Of a DNA stretch of 64,000 nucleotides, positions 1 to 10,543 are shown in pieces (the stretch's first letter is position 1; each line of letters begins with the position of its first letter). This DNA is from Endobugula sp965214375 (lineage in GTDB: Bacteria > Pseudomonadota > Gammaproteobacteria > Pseudomonadales > Cellvibrionaceae): the NCBI GenBank assembly GCA_965214375.1, contig OZ243947.1:1054001-1118000 (forward strand), read 5' to 3'. A model generated the notes under the pieces. It did not search any database. It was not told where the DNA came from and saw only the letters and a list, made by a program, of their open reading frames with translations. The translations under genes and the position numbers were made by a program.

Positions 1-3000
1 TTAAAACCGTAAAAGAAATCATTACCTGTGCCACCGTTCATGACATCATCGCCATCACCACCGCCCAGATCATCATCTCCCGCTCCACCGAAAATACTAT
101 CATCACCCGCTCCGCCTATCAGCTGATCGCTGCCGTCACCACCATCCTGCGTATCATTTCCGCCTAAACCAAACAGTCGATCATGACCACCATAACCGAT
201 AAAATGTTCATCCGCATCAGTACCCTCAAACGTATCGGCATTACGCACATTATTTGCAGACCTTTCCCATAAATCATAAATGCCCTGAATCTCCAAACCG
301 GTTTGCGTCTGTTCACTAACACCCAATACAGCAATATCATCAGCACTGAGACCGGTGGCCTGCATCGCATCAAATACCGTTTGAAAATCATCGATGTACA
401 AGCGCTGGTCGCCCACATCAATATGCTCGACAGTGCGCGGATCTCCATCACGAAACCACATACGTACCCAGACATGGTTATCGGTTTCAGCAACCTTAAT
501 TAATAAGTCCTCACCCTCTCGACTAAACCAAAGATCTTCGATGTTAATGCCTTCAAAGCGAATCGTGTCGGTATCAAAATGTGCCCCGTAATTATTAATA
601 CGCGCCTGATCAAAATCTCCACTGAACACATAAGTATCATTACCATCTCCGCCAGCAAGAAAGTCATCGCCCTCACCATCCATCAATATATCGTCACCCG
701 CTTCACCGATAATGTCATCATCACCCGCACCACCGTCTAAAGTATCATTACCCTCACCACCAAATACGCGGTCACGGCCAACGCCACCGCGCAACGTATC
801 ATCACCGCCCTTACCTTCAAGCACATCATTACCACCGTAACCGCTCAGCATATTATTGGTATCATCACCAATCAGGGTATTAGCCCCATTCAGTTCGGCA
901 TTCACTTCCCACACAGTATCCAACACTGCTTGAATACTCGCAGCGGTGTCCGCATCAATACCATGGCGGGCCACATCGTCTGGCGTCACAACAGTAGCCG
1001 CCATCGCCTCCACCAACGCCTGAATATTATGGCTGAACAAATGCAAACCATCGGCCTCAATTTCGGCAATATTGGAATCAAAGACATCCAAAAACCAATT
1101 CCGTATCAACACCTGATTATCACTATTGGCAACCGTAATCAGCAGGTCATTTCCCTGTTGACTGAACCATAAATGTGACGCACTGAGGTTCTCAAAAAGA
1201 AGGGTGTCGGTATCAAAAAAACCGCCGTAGTTATGAATCAAATCCTGACCAAAATCACCGCTAAAAATATAGGTATCGTTACCAGCATTCCCCGCCAAAT
1301 AATCATTGCCCGCACTCGCGATAATAATATCGTCTCCACCAGTACCATAAATATCATCATTACCAGCACCCGCTTCCAAGACATTATTCTGCTCATCACC
1401 GATAATACGATCCGTTGTATCGCTGAAGGTGCGATCATAAATCGTCGCCGTATCCCAACGGGTACAGTCCGCAAACTCAATCGCCGCCAAGGTGTAATTC
1501 GCCAAAAAGAAACTCGGCACACTAATCACCTCACCCGTCGTGCGTAAAATCAGTTGTAAATCATCACTACTGCGGTGAGCAATCACATCATTCGGATCAA
1601 TGCCCGCTTGCAAACGCAATATATCGTTGGCACCAGCTGTACTATTGGCATTGTCAATGGTGGTATCGCCATCACCCGCCGCAAAAATATAAACATCATT
1701 GCCATCGCCACCTTGTAAGTAGTCATTATCTCCGGTGCCACCGCGCAAGGTATCGTCACCCGCACCACCAAATAGTTGATCGGTATCGGCGCCGCCATCA
1801 AGATTATCATTCCCTGCATTACCGATAAGGGCATCATTACCTCCGGCACCGATTAACGTATCATCGGTTTCATAGCCGATTAAGGTATCTGCTGACTCAG
1901 TGGTGATTAATACCGCCTGACGAATCTCTGATGCCGTTAGTTGAGAATTATCGGAAAAAAGAATCTGGGCGAATTCATTATTTGGGAACGCAAAATACTG
2001 CTCAACGGTAATCGCTTCAACAGTCGCGGGCAAAGTAATGATGAGATGGTTGCCGCTGGGCACAAGGTTGATATCGGCTGCACGGGTATCGTCGATAAAA
2101 CGCAAAGTATCGTTTTCACCGCTCGTGTTATTGACGGTGCGGATTGTGGTATTACCATCGCCCCTAGCAACTAAATAGGTATCGGCACCCGCACCACCCT
2201 CAAGATAATCATTCTGCCCGGTACCACCGCGCAAGGTATCGTCACCCGCACCACCCAAGAGTAAATCGGTATCGGCACCACCATCCAGATCATCATTGCC
2301 GCCACCACCGTCTAACACATCATGACCTGCGCCAACACGTAAAACATCATCCCCTAATTTACCATACAACCTATCATCACCTGCTTCGCCGTATAATGTA
2401 TGGCTATTAGCATTTATACCGTAGTAAGTGCCCTCCCCCAGACTAGCGACCACCGTGTCGTTTCCATCACCGCCATAAAGGGTATCCTCTCCATACCCCC
2501 CGGTGATATTATCGTCTCCCGCGCCACCGTATAATGTATTGAGACCCGGATCAATAAAACCACCAGAGGTGTCAACACCCTGACTACCTACTAGGGTGTC
2601 GTTTCCCTCACCCCCATCAATGATATCATCACCATAGCCACCCTTGATAAAGTCATCGCCACTGCCGCCATTGAGAGTGTCATCTCCAAGAACGCCATCG
2701 ATGATTTCATTTCCCTCACCGCCATCAATAGAATCATCTCCGAATAACCCATCGATAGAATCATGGCCCATACCACCGTCAATCACATCATCACCAAAAC
2801 CACCATCAATCGTATCGTCGCCTTCCCCCCCTAAAACCGTATCGTCTTCATAACCTGCGAAAATACGGTCATGGCCACGCCCCCCATCAATATAATCACC
2901 AGCAGAGGGGCGGTATCCAAGGTCACCGCATTTTTACCCGAGCCATACTCAATTTGTAAAAAACCATTACCCGATTCCGACACCACCATAGAAGCCGCCG

Positions 3001-4790
3001 CTATGCCCGTAAACTGTATATGGTTAGTGCCTTCAGTATCGTTAATACGGTCATAAAACCCATTCGACAGCAGAGAATCCCCCTCCGCAAACACATACAA
3101 ATCATCCCCGGCACCGCCTTCTAACCAATCATCACCGGTGCCACCGATTAAGGTATCGTTACCCCCGTTGCCATATAACTCATCAGCAACAGCACCACCG
3201 GATAACACATCATCGCCGTGAAGTGCTTCGGGTAGCACATTAAAATGCCAGCTTTCCTTGGGTGCATCTGAATAAACCGCTGAATACCAAGACGCGGTAA
3301 ATGAACCGTAATGAAGATACTGGCCTGCATACCCATAGGAGCCATAATAATTGAGACCAACATCGGAGGCTTGTGCCCAACGATCACCAAAAATCACATC
3401 GTTACCTGCGCCGCCTTCGATCACATCATTACCGATTTCTCCCGCCAGAAAATCATCACCCGCACCGCCATCAATCACATCATCGTAATTAACCCCAGAT
3501 TCAGCCGTATCCACCAAGGTGGAACGATAACCAAAGGCAACCGATGCGTTACTATCACCCAAGACAATATCGTTATGATTACCCCCCAATAACATATCGG
3601 CACCGTCACCACCATAAAGACGATCATCACCCTCATCACCGAAGGCCGTATCGTTACCTTCCGCCGCAGAAATCACATCATGGCCTGCACCACCATCCAA
3701 TAAATCGCCACTATTATGATCTTCTGCCTGAAGACCATTCACAAAATCCATAAAACGGTGGTAATCATTGACCGAGGCACGTCTCTCGAAACGTTGCAGG
3801 TCTGCATCAGACACATAAATACTATTGGGTGCTAAATAACGCCCATACGACATCCCCGCGTAAACCGAGGTGTCTTTTTCATAACCATGATTGCCAAACA
3901 ACCAATCGTTAGCATTACCACCATATAACGCATCGCTACCCAAACCGCCATATAAGCCCGAACTCACATCGATTGCCCCCATACGGTTGTTCTTGGCAAA
4001 ATCCTCAGCAGACCACCCCACACCCACCAACAAAGGAAAAGGCGTATGACCAGTCGAAGAAATCTGCTGAAGACTATTCTCATACGCCGCCAAACGCTCC
4101 GCACTGGTAATAGAAGCCGACGACTCCGTTACCGGCTCGGCAAACTTAAAACTCTCATTCACTTCTACCCCAAACGCACCGGGGTTCCACCCCTGTACGG
4201 TGATCGTCCCACCACGGCCACCGTCTACATTAATAATTAACTCTTTTTGTGAACCATTTTGGACTTCAATATACGTGGTGTTATTCACACGCTTGCCATC
4301 ATCATCAAACTCGGCGTAGATATTTTGCGAGCCTTCGATTCGTGAGAGAGAAGTTAATTTAACTTGCGGGGCGTTAATGGCGGAAGAATATTGGATAAAA
4401 ATTTGGTTGCTATTGCCGTCGGTACTGTTATCAAAAAGAGTATGCCGCCCTAGACCATAACTCAGATAATAACTGTCGCTACCATCACCGCCTTCCAGAT
4501 AATCGCTTCCTTAGCGGGCATATAAACTGTCGTTGCCGTCTCCTCCATATAGTTCATCATTACCCGTCACATTACTATGAGCGATATTTTCTGCATCACC
4601 GTATAAATGGTCATCGCCATCACCCCCTAGTAGCACATTATCGTCAGCGCCACCGATCAGCGTATCATTGCCGCTATCGTTGGGAGTGATATCACCGCCA
4701 TCTAAAATATCGTTGCCTTCGCCACCTTCAAGGTGGTCATCGTCAGCACCGCCACGCAATAAATCATCACCCGCATCGCCAATAACAGAA
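1..4790 (-). repeat. RTX nonapeptide-encoding repeat blocks
   Basis: Dozens of degenerate 27-bp units encode GGxGxDxLx beta-roll turns. On the + strand they appear as recurring runs such as ccaccgccatc and atcatcaccc. They are coding repeats within one gene and vary mostly at third positions. They explain the many spurious opposite-strand open frames in this stretch. Confidence 0.85.
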
Positions 4791-5512
4791 ACATACTCGC
4801 CGTCAGGTGTATTGACTAAGCGATAACCCTCGCGCCCCTCATAATCGCTTAAGCGTTTACCAAAAATATCTGCACCAAACACCGACACCAAACTGGCAAC
4901 CACACTCGGGTCAGTAAACAATGCATCATACAAAGTAGAAAAATCTGTCGCAGATGCATTCTGAACCACATCCACCAAACTATTTAACGCCTCCACTGCA
5001 TCAATTGATGCCAAATCAAAATTCACCAAACCAAACGCCTGATTCGCCCAATTCGCCACATCCAACAACTCATCACCCGGAAACTGATCCTCCTGCCCTG
5101 CATCCGACCATGCCTGCTGGGCTGACTGAAACATTTCTAGATCAGTAATATAACCGGCATCAGAATTAGATGAATCTGTCTCTTCAATAGAACTTTCAAT
5201 AGCCTCAAGTGCTTTTTCAGAGACTTTTTGCGATAAATAATAAATACCTTGATATTGCCCCTCACCTTCAGGCGCATCACGAAAGGCCTCATGCAATACG
5301 GCATTGGCGGTATAGGCAATACCGCCAATACTTTCACTAAAACTCGAAATACGTGCTTGTAATATCGCCCCTTCACTACCCGTCATATTGTAATACGTCA
5401 TATAAAAACCCGTGCGATCACCAGCATCAAGATGCGCTTATAACAGGTCGAGTTCTGTTTGCGTTAGGGTTAACTTGTTAGAGGTGCTTAGAGTGAAATC
5501 CGGTGTGCTCAT
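1..5512 (-). pseudogene. Giant RTX / haemolysin-type calcium-binding repeat protein, broken, continues past window start
   Basis: Seen: an open frame read leftward from ATG 5512 (good AAGGAG about 8 nt upstream) encodes a protein built of glycine/aspartate-rich RTX nonapeptides (GGxGxDxLx), roughly 1,800 codons within the window, with the end outside it. The N-terminal ~200 residues are non-repetitive and match no domain I can name. From about 3 kb leftward, RTX blocks alternate with segments ending in LWFSR-GxDLLI and V-x2-WF, which look like the haemolysin-type calcium-binding related domain (PF06594). The frame is broken three times: TAA at codon 25 (5440-5438), TAA at 4513-4511 after SLYAR, and a one-base loss in a C run (G run at 2907-2910 on the + strand). 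Beyond each break the same reading resumes. Family knowledge: such proteins are secreted by type I systems and fold around calcium. No T1SS genes are visible here. Inference: a recently inactivated surface or secreted protein, unless the breaks are sequence errors. Confidence 0.85.
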
Positions 5513-5535
5513 AGTACATCTCCTTAATCCTTGTA

Positions 5536-6388
5536 TTAATTTTTTGTATATAAAATATTATCGTTATCTCTTTCTTGTACTAACAATTGATCTAATAATT
5601 GGCGTACCGCCGTATCAAACTCTTGACAGCGATATAATTGACTACGGCGGAAAATATAGGTAAATTTTTTACGTTTATAAATAGTATCGACCGTACAACC
5701 TCCATTAGGGTCTAACTCTAGACGTGAGCAATGCAATGCAATCAATTGTTTTTTATAACTTAAAGGCGTAATAAAATATTGATGCAGGCGTTCTCTACAG
5801 CGCTCTTCACCACGATAGACTATCCCTTGTTCATTACGGTATTTATCCGTACAGTGAATACTTTTATAAAACTCCAAATCATATCTATTTTCTTGTTTTT
5901 TATATTTACGATTATATCGGTCTCGCCTACCACCCGCTCTATGATTTTTTTGAACCTGTGGTTTTGTAAAGCTGTTTACAAACTGTGACGGTCTTTTTAT
6001 ATATATACATGCCATTATCAGCATATATTTGTGCTTCTTCATAACCCGGTTCACCCGGTTGTTTGCGATTTTTCTTGACTGCTGGCCGCGGCAACAAATC
6101 GGGCAATCCGGTTTGAATCTCTAAATCTTCTTGCTCTCCACCTTTCCAGTGTCTTTTTTTTCTAAGGTAAGCTTTTGGAATACTAAAAGTCAGCATATGG
6201 CCATTGGTTGATTTATGCTTGGAGCGTAAAATAATTTCCACCGGGGTCATATCATTGGTGACACCTACATCTTTTAGCCCGGGAAACGCCTCTTCAAAGC
6301 TGACTTTCTTTTCACAAGCGACTAGCAACATAATGGCCAATAGTATAATTATGTGAATGCGTTTTTTTATCATGTTATAAATCATCAT
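5536..6388 (-). pseudogene. Predicted lipoprotein of unknown function, frameshifted at a TA/A-rich tract
   Basis: Two overlapping leftward frames (6388-5939 and 6054-5536) read as one protein of about 283 residues. The N-terminus is basic, then hydrophobic, and ends in LLVAC, a lipobox, so an outer- or inner-membrane lipoprotein is expected. The start could also be the second or third Met (MIKKRIHI, 6373). The 5' frame runs out just after the dinucleotide tract (TA)5 at 5998-6007 and the adjacent T5 run. Adding one TA unit, or removing one base of the T/A run, joins NGMYIY to KRPSQFVNSF in the other frame. The C-terminal part is rich in Lys, Arg and Tyr with scattered Cys. I recognise no family. 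It lies about 25 bp upstream of the RTX start in the same direction, so a shared transcript is plausible. It may be a true pseudogene, a slippage-variable gene or an indel error. Confidence 0.6.
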
Positions 6389-6801
6389 ATGTATCTGTGT
6401 TGTTAAACCTACAGGTATTATGAACTTATTATCATGCTAACAAATGACCTAAGGGTAAAGTTTTATATTTTCATTAAAACTTCTGTTTTCATTAATTAAA
6501 GCCCGAGCAGCCTCGGAAACTCACCACTAGGCAGGTGACGCTGACGTTATAGGCAAAATAATGCGAACGTCCATGTAAACGATTTCACTATTGTTAGTAG
6601 TGGCAAGCAAAGGAGAATTTCAACAGGTGGGAATCCATCATTACAATCACTTCTCCCTACTTGTTGTGAACTCTACCACTGTTTTTTATCTTATTCTAAT
6701 ATCCATTAGTTATGTTTTTTTTCGACAATCCTCTTAATAACAAATAGATAATTAACCATAAATTAAACTCCATTCAAAAGCAACCCATTTATAGTTTTGC
6801 A
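6389..6801. other. Intergenic stretch with no recognisable gene
   Basis: AT-rich, with no open frame that has plausible codon use or an RBS. A small perfect hairpin (CCGAG-CAGC-CTCGG, about 6503-6516) and partly self-complementary text around 6590-6690 are the only structures seen. I cannot assign a function. Confidence 0.4.
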
Positions 6802-7117
6802 CTATGCTGCAAGCAATGTTCGGGATGTATTCTCACAAACCGTTGGAGTCAGGGACGACGGAAAAGAGCGTACATGGACGTATCTACAGCGTGTTTGTGA
6901 GAGCATATTCCGAACATTTCCTTCATCATAATTGCGCTCATACGTGCGACCATCCACCGTGATAGTCCTCAAGGCATAAAACGTTGCGGTATCCAAGGTC
7001 ACCGGGGTGTCCCGTCACACCAAAGCCTTCCGTTTTACTAATTAAATCAAAACGCTGATCTTTATAGGTGTCGGTTACACCTTCTCCAGAGCCTATCAAA
7101 CGGTATTGTATTGTCAT
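6802..7117 (-). pseudogene. Small unknown protein, frameshifted and cut off by repeat copy A
   Basis: ATG 7117 has a strong AAGGAAA Shine-Dalgarno. The first frame reads MTIQYRLIGSGEGVTDTYKD and onward to GFGVTGH, then stops at a TGA near 6946. A second frame picks up at PVTLDTATFYALRTITVDGR and runs to EGNVRNML. The switch lies in the ACACCCCGG run near 7005-7012, so a one-base indel splits the gene. After EGNVRNML the reading enters the inverted-arm repeat, and the remaining codons to the stop at 6802 are repeat sequence rather than native protein. The fragment has no signal peptide, and no family is recognised. It sits in the same orientation between two exported-protein genes. Confidence 0.55.
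6815..6918. repeat. Structured intergenic repeat, copy A (truncates a gene)
   Basis: The arms 6815-6839 and 6894-6918 are inverted copies of each other, with 21 of 25 positions matching; three of the four differences would be G-U wobbles in RNA. The core between them (CGTTGGAGTCAGGGACGACG ... GTACATGGACGTA ... GCGT) is a divergent member of the family also found at 22969, 24829, 33859, 36358 and 61861. The right arm, read on the minus strand, continues the coding sequence of the neighbouring gene fragment (GNVRNMLSQ). Confidence 0.7.
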
Positions 7118-7149
7118 TATTATTTCCTTATTGATGTTGCATTATTTGT

Positions 7150-7834
7150 TTATTTATTCATAGTGCATACAACGTGAAACGATCCTCTCGCCCCCCTTGA
7201 ACCTAATTTTCTATTTAATGAATGCACCCAAAAATAATAATCTTTGCCATTATCACTAGAATAACCCACACCATATGGATGGTTTTTATACATCAACATA
7301 GTGCCAAACCGATAGGTTATTGAAGGTGTAATCCAAGAGTTATCGATAGGTTTACCATCTTCTGTTGCAAACCATACGCTCACCTTGGAACTATTGTGTA
7401 CGTGCTTCACATAAAGGGTACTTTAAAGAGCGCGCGCGCAAATAAATTTTTTCATCACCTTTTATTCCATCAATCTTATGTGAATAGCTATATATAACTC
7501 GTTCATCTGCATGTTGATTAATTAGACTTAAGCTTTTTAACTTTTCTTTTTCACTCACTTCTCTCAATGGAGGCTTGGAGAGATCATAGTTATTCCCTGC
7601 AATAGGAAAATCACATTTCCAATTCGTATTATATTGTTCTAAGCGATTAATATTATCCGCAATTGCATAACAGGCCTCATGGTCGTTCTCATGAATACCA
7701 AATGGGGTTTCAATCATTTTTACTTGGTATTTTTCAAGTAGCTCGATTTTTGTATTTTCATTCTTTTTCAGGGAGGGGGCTGACCAAACCATACTTGGCA
7801 AAAACAATAGTAAAGTTAGTGTTAAGTATTGCAT
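7150..7834 (-). pseudogene. Exported protein of unknown function, frameshifted
   Basis: ATG 7834 starts a protein with a clear Sec signal peptide (MQYLTLTLLLFLPSMVWSAP, cleavage expected after WSA). The mature part has paired Cys around EACYAI and KCDFPI. The frame ends at TAG in 7393-7391, but the alternative frame from 7422 leftward continues sensibly as YVKHVHNSSKVSVWFATEDG and onward to HVVCTMNK at 7150. The frames must join within 7411-7425 (TTTAAAGTACCCTTT on the minus strand), so one indel splits a protein of about 228 residues. The second half, with a Trp/Tyr-rich GKDYYFWVHSL segment and a terminal Cys, looks like a small secreted beta domain. No family is recognised. Confidence 0.6.
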
Positions 7835-7886
7835 AGAATTATCTCACTTTATTTATCTTTATTTTTTAAATTTAATATTTTTTCGG

Positions 7887-8609
7887 TTAGTGCATTGTAG
7901 CTCTTATATATTCTAAATAGCGAATTCTTGCTCTTGTTAAACGTGCAATACAGGCATTTAAATAACCATCTGAAAAAGTGGCGCATTCTTCATTTCGCTT
8001 TTTATACCACTGTAATTGACTAACCTTTAAGTGATTACCCACCCGAGAGTGATGTATTGCTGTGGTATAATTTCTTTCTAGTTCACGTTCATAAATCGAA
8101 AGCCCTTGACTATTACAAACCGCCTGATCAATAGCGCTTTTTTCGGTATTACATACAGGTATAAATTTTTCTCTACCAATCCAATAATATTGACTAAGAA
8201 GCTTTTTAAAGCCTAACTGCTTTTCTTCGGCTGAAAATCTAGGGTTAAGGCTAATATAATAATCCAGGATATTGCCTTGGCTATCTTTAATACTCGTATC
8301 TGCGCCTGCACTCACTAACAACTTAATCAATTCAATGGAGGCATTTTCAGCAGCATAGGTTAATACTCTGCTATTAAAACGTTGCACTTTTGAACCACAA
8401 TTATCATTTTTTTCAATATTGTATCTGGAATTGATAGGCCAATTATTTTCAATAAAGTACTTAACCGCATCATAATTATTCATATGGGCTGCATACATCA
8501 GTAGATCTTTATTATAACCAGATACAATAGATTCCTTTGTAATTTGTGGTGGCAGCTTATTAAGTTGCCGAGGAGTATCTACCATTAACGATAAAATAGT
8601 TGATGGCAT
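7887..8609 (-). CDS. Ankyrin-repeat protein with C-terminal LprI/DUF1311-like domain
   Basis: 240 residues. About residues 30-135 contain ankyrin-like units (LLMYAAHMNNYDAVKYFIEN; VLTYAAENASIELIKLLVSA, then GADTSIKDSQGN). Residues ~155-240 match the LprI/DUF1311 pattern: Cys-containing AIDQAVCNSQGLSIYEREL, a long helix, QLQWYKKRNEECA and a final Cys before an Arg-rich tail. Family knowledge: DUF1311 proteins are usually periplasmic, and the founding member LprI inhibits lysozyme. No signal peptide is visible at this start and a TAA lies just upstream in frame, so the N-terminus may have been lost or the protein may be cytoplasmic. It is in the same direction as the exported genes around it. 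An immunity or inhibitor role is only a guess. Confidence 0.7.
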   Translation of the reverse strand: MPSTILSLMVDTPRQLNKLPPQITKESIVSGYNKDLLMYAAHMNNYDAVKYFIENNWPINSRYNIEKNDNCGSKVQRFNSRVLTYAAENASIELIKLLVSAGADTSIKDSQGNILDYYISLNPRFSAEEKQLGFKKLLSQYYWIGREKFIPVCNTEKSAIDQAVCNSQGLSIYERELERNYTTAIHHSRVGNHLKVSQLQWYKKRNEECATFSDGYLNACIARLTRARIRYLEYIRATMH

Positions 8610-8671
8610 ATTTCTTTACTTGAGTGATAAATAATTTTCTAACTTCTCCCAGTCATTGTAGTTACCTTCTA

Positions 8672-9721
8672 TTATATTTTGTAAAAAAAAAAATCTTTAT
8701 TGTATGATTCACATAATGAATAATACCTACCGGGCATTGCATTAACGACTCCCTCTGCATTCTGGTATGCTGCATTTTTAGAATATGAATAGTTAACCAT
8801 ATAATGGTTTGCAAGCTCCGTAACAAAATCTTCTTTCAGGTTTTCGTAGGTGCCATATTCTCGATAACTCCATATATCTTGGTATTTCCAATTGGAAAAA
8901 TGTTTTTTTTGAAAATCATAGTCACTATTATCATTCCATATTGGTTTTACCGCACAAGGACGAATTATTACCATAGAAGCAAAGAGTTGGCCACTAGACC
9001 TAGCACGCGACTCTGGCCTAGAAGGACTGCAATAACCGGGAGAAAGTAGCATTTTTTCAAGTGATTTTTTGTACGCTGTAAAAAAGGGCAATTCATCGGC
9101 GGATACTTTCTCATCAAAATTTTGAAAAATTTTAATTTTGCACGCTTCTTGCGAATGACTAGAATCAACTAGCTTATGTACTCTACGCAATGAATCATGA
9201 CGATCAAAATCACCAAAATCTTCCAATACATACCACTCCCCTTGGTACTCAAAGGGAAAATTCTCCCACCATGAAAAAGTAGATCCATAAGTCAAGGCAC
9301 CCATAGGATAAAAGGGTTTGATGCCATCTTTTGTATATTTTTTTAACTTAGGTAACAATTCACTCATTTGATGTGGCTCCACCACATAACCCGTATAAAT
9401 ATCACCCCGCCAGCTATGCGATTGCTCATGATACACAAGAATTTTACTTTTACCTTTACAGGTAATGAAAGACTTCTTAACAACACCTCTTACGCCCTCA
9501 ATTCTCTCAGATGAAAAAGCAGGATGATTGATACCTTCTGACTGTATCAAGCCATTAGTTCCACCTTTTTTAGAGTTGTAAATATCAATATAATGCTCCA
9601 CAACCAAATCTCAAACAGCATCATCTGTTGAACTCACAATATGTGGTTGAAATGCACCCAAAGAGGCATGAGAAGAACCTGAAAACATTAACAGCAGAAA
9701 AACCGTAACCCTGAAAACCAT
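8672..9721 (-). pseudogene. Exported protein of unknown function with in-frame TGA after the signal peptide
   Basis: ATG 9721 opens a convincing signal peptide (MVFRVTVFLLLMFSGSSHAS) and about 17 further residues, then meets TGA at 9613-9611. The same frame continues without another stop for 312 codons to 8672 (LVVEHYIDIYNSKK ... YNKDFFFYKI). The body is rich in Trp and Tyr (FSWWENFPFEYQGEWYVLED) with a few Cys, as in a periplasmic or secreted protein. Initiation from the TTG at 9607 would give a cytosolic form without export signal. A single nonsense substitution (from CGA or TGG) is the simplest reading. No family is recognised. It follows the DoxX/DCC pair by 23 bp in the same orientation. 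Confidence 0.6.
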
Positions 9722-9744
9722 ATCAATCTCCAATAAACAACAAT

Positions 9745-10128
9745 TTATCTTTCCGGTTTTAAACACATTACATTAACCACACACAAACAAAACACACTCA
9801 CATTTAAGGTTAGCGGATTAAACGCTTGCCATAAAAATTGCGGTGAAAATAGTGCCACATCAATTAATAATACAATTAATGCAAACTCTGCAAGATAGGC
9901 AGGCCATTTGTGCTTATAAAAAATAAGCAATACAGCGGCAAACACTACTTCTAGTAAACCGCTGATCTGTATCATCATCGCCGTATTTAAAGGAAAGTTA
10001 TTCGCCTCTATCATGGCAACTTCACCAGCACTCAGGTGCAAAAGTTTTGGTACGATGCCATGAAATAAAAACACAAACGCAATACAACACCGTGAGATAT
10101 GGCTAATGATGAGCAAATTATTCTGCAT
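9745..10128 (-). CDS. DoxX-like integral membrane protein
   Basis: 127 residues with four predicted membrane helices (about 7-25, 45-67, 75-93 and 100-122). The first helix contains FVFLFHGIVPKLLHL, typical of the DoxX-like family. These proteins are thought to work in membrane redox or thiosulfate-quinone chemistry, but most are uncharacterised. It overlaps the 3' end of the DCC-family gene by 11 bp, so the two are translationally coupled. The DoxX/DCC pairing is common in proteobacteria and supports both calls. Confidence 0.75.
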   Translation of the reverse strand: MQNNLLIISHISRCCIAFVFLFHGIVPKLLHLSAGEVAMIEANNFPLNTAMMIQISGLLEVVFAAVLLIFYKHKWPAYLAEFALIVLLIDVALFSPQFLWQAFNPLTLNVSVFCLCVVNVMCLKPER

Positions 10129-10543
10129 CTAAAAACCAATCCTTATGAGCCTCTGATGGAATCATACAATAGTCATATTTTCCGAATAATCGGTAACGAT
10201 TAAGCGCTATGCGGTCATAGCACCAATCTCTGATGGTTTTTGGGATAAAACGTAACACCGCTAACCAACACCATGGGCGAGGAAAGTCAGTAATAATGTT
10301 TAAGAACGCATCACTCTGTTGATAAGCAATACCCTTTTCTATATACAACATGGTATCAAAGGTATCGATTGGCATGGCAAAGTGTTGCAATATCGACTGG
10401 CCAACTTCTGATTGGACAGAGGCAAGTTTAAAACGGTGGTACTTATCGCGCTTTACCACAAACTGGCTCCAGCCATTGCAGAGCTTGCAAACACCATCAT
10501 AAACAATAATGTGTTGATGTTTATTGAGTAAATCCATATCCAT
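10118..10543 (-). CDS. DCC-family (DUF393) thiol-disulfide oxidoreductase-like protein
   Basis: 141 residues. The N-terminal YDGVCKLCNGW (Cys19, Cys22) is the signature of the DCC/YuxK family, where a DxxCxxC motif sits on a thioredoxin-like fold. Further family features are the central DTMLYIE, then SDAFLNI and the Arg-rich tail RDWCYDRIALNRYRLFGKYD. Substrates are not known for the family. The start is taken at ATG 10543; the Shine-Dalgarno is weak. It is cotranscribed with the DoxX-like gene. Confidence 0.8.
   Translation of the reverse strand: MDMDLLNKHQHIIVYDGVCKLCNGWSQFVVKRDKYHRFKLASVQSEVGQSILQHFAMPIDTFDTMLYIEKGIAYQQSDAFLNIITDFPRPWCWLAVLRFIPKTIRDWCYDRIALNRYRLFGKYDYCMIPSEAHKDWFLDAE

Noticed and set aside
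1..2900. Short regularly spaced repeats resembling a tandem or CRISPR-like array
   Set aside because: The period is 27 bp with third-position variation and it encodes RTX nonapeptides; there are no unique spacers.
303..3753. Many open frames on the + strand opposite the RTX gene
   Set aside because: They are shadows of the repetitive GGxGxD coding sequence, with low-complexity His/Pro/Ser/Ile products and no RBS.
6500..6700. Possible structured RNA between the lipoprotein gene and repeat copy A
   Set aside because: Some self-complementarity is present, but no known RNA motif, promoter or terminator could be supported.
7405..7430. Programmed -1 frameshift at T TTA AAG in the exported-protein gene
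   Set aside because: The heptamer is in phase, but a -1 slip leads quickly to a stop (ATG TGA). The downstream coding frame needs the opposite shift, so an indel is more likely.
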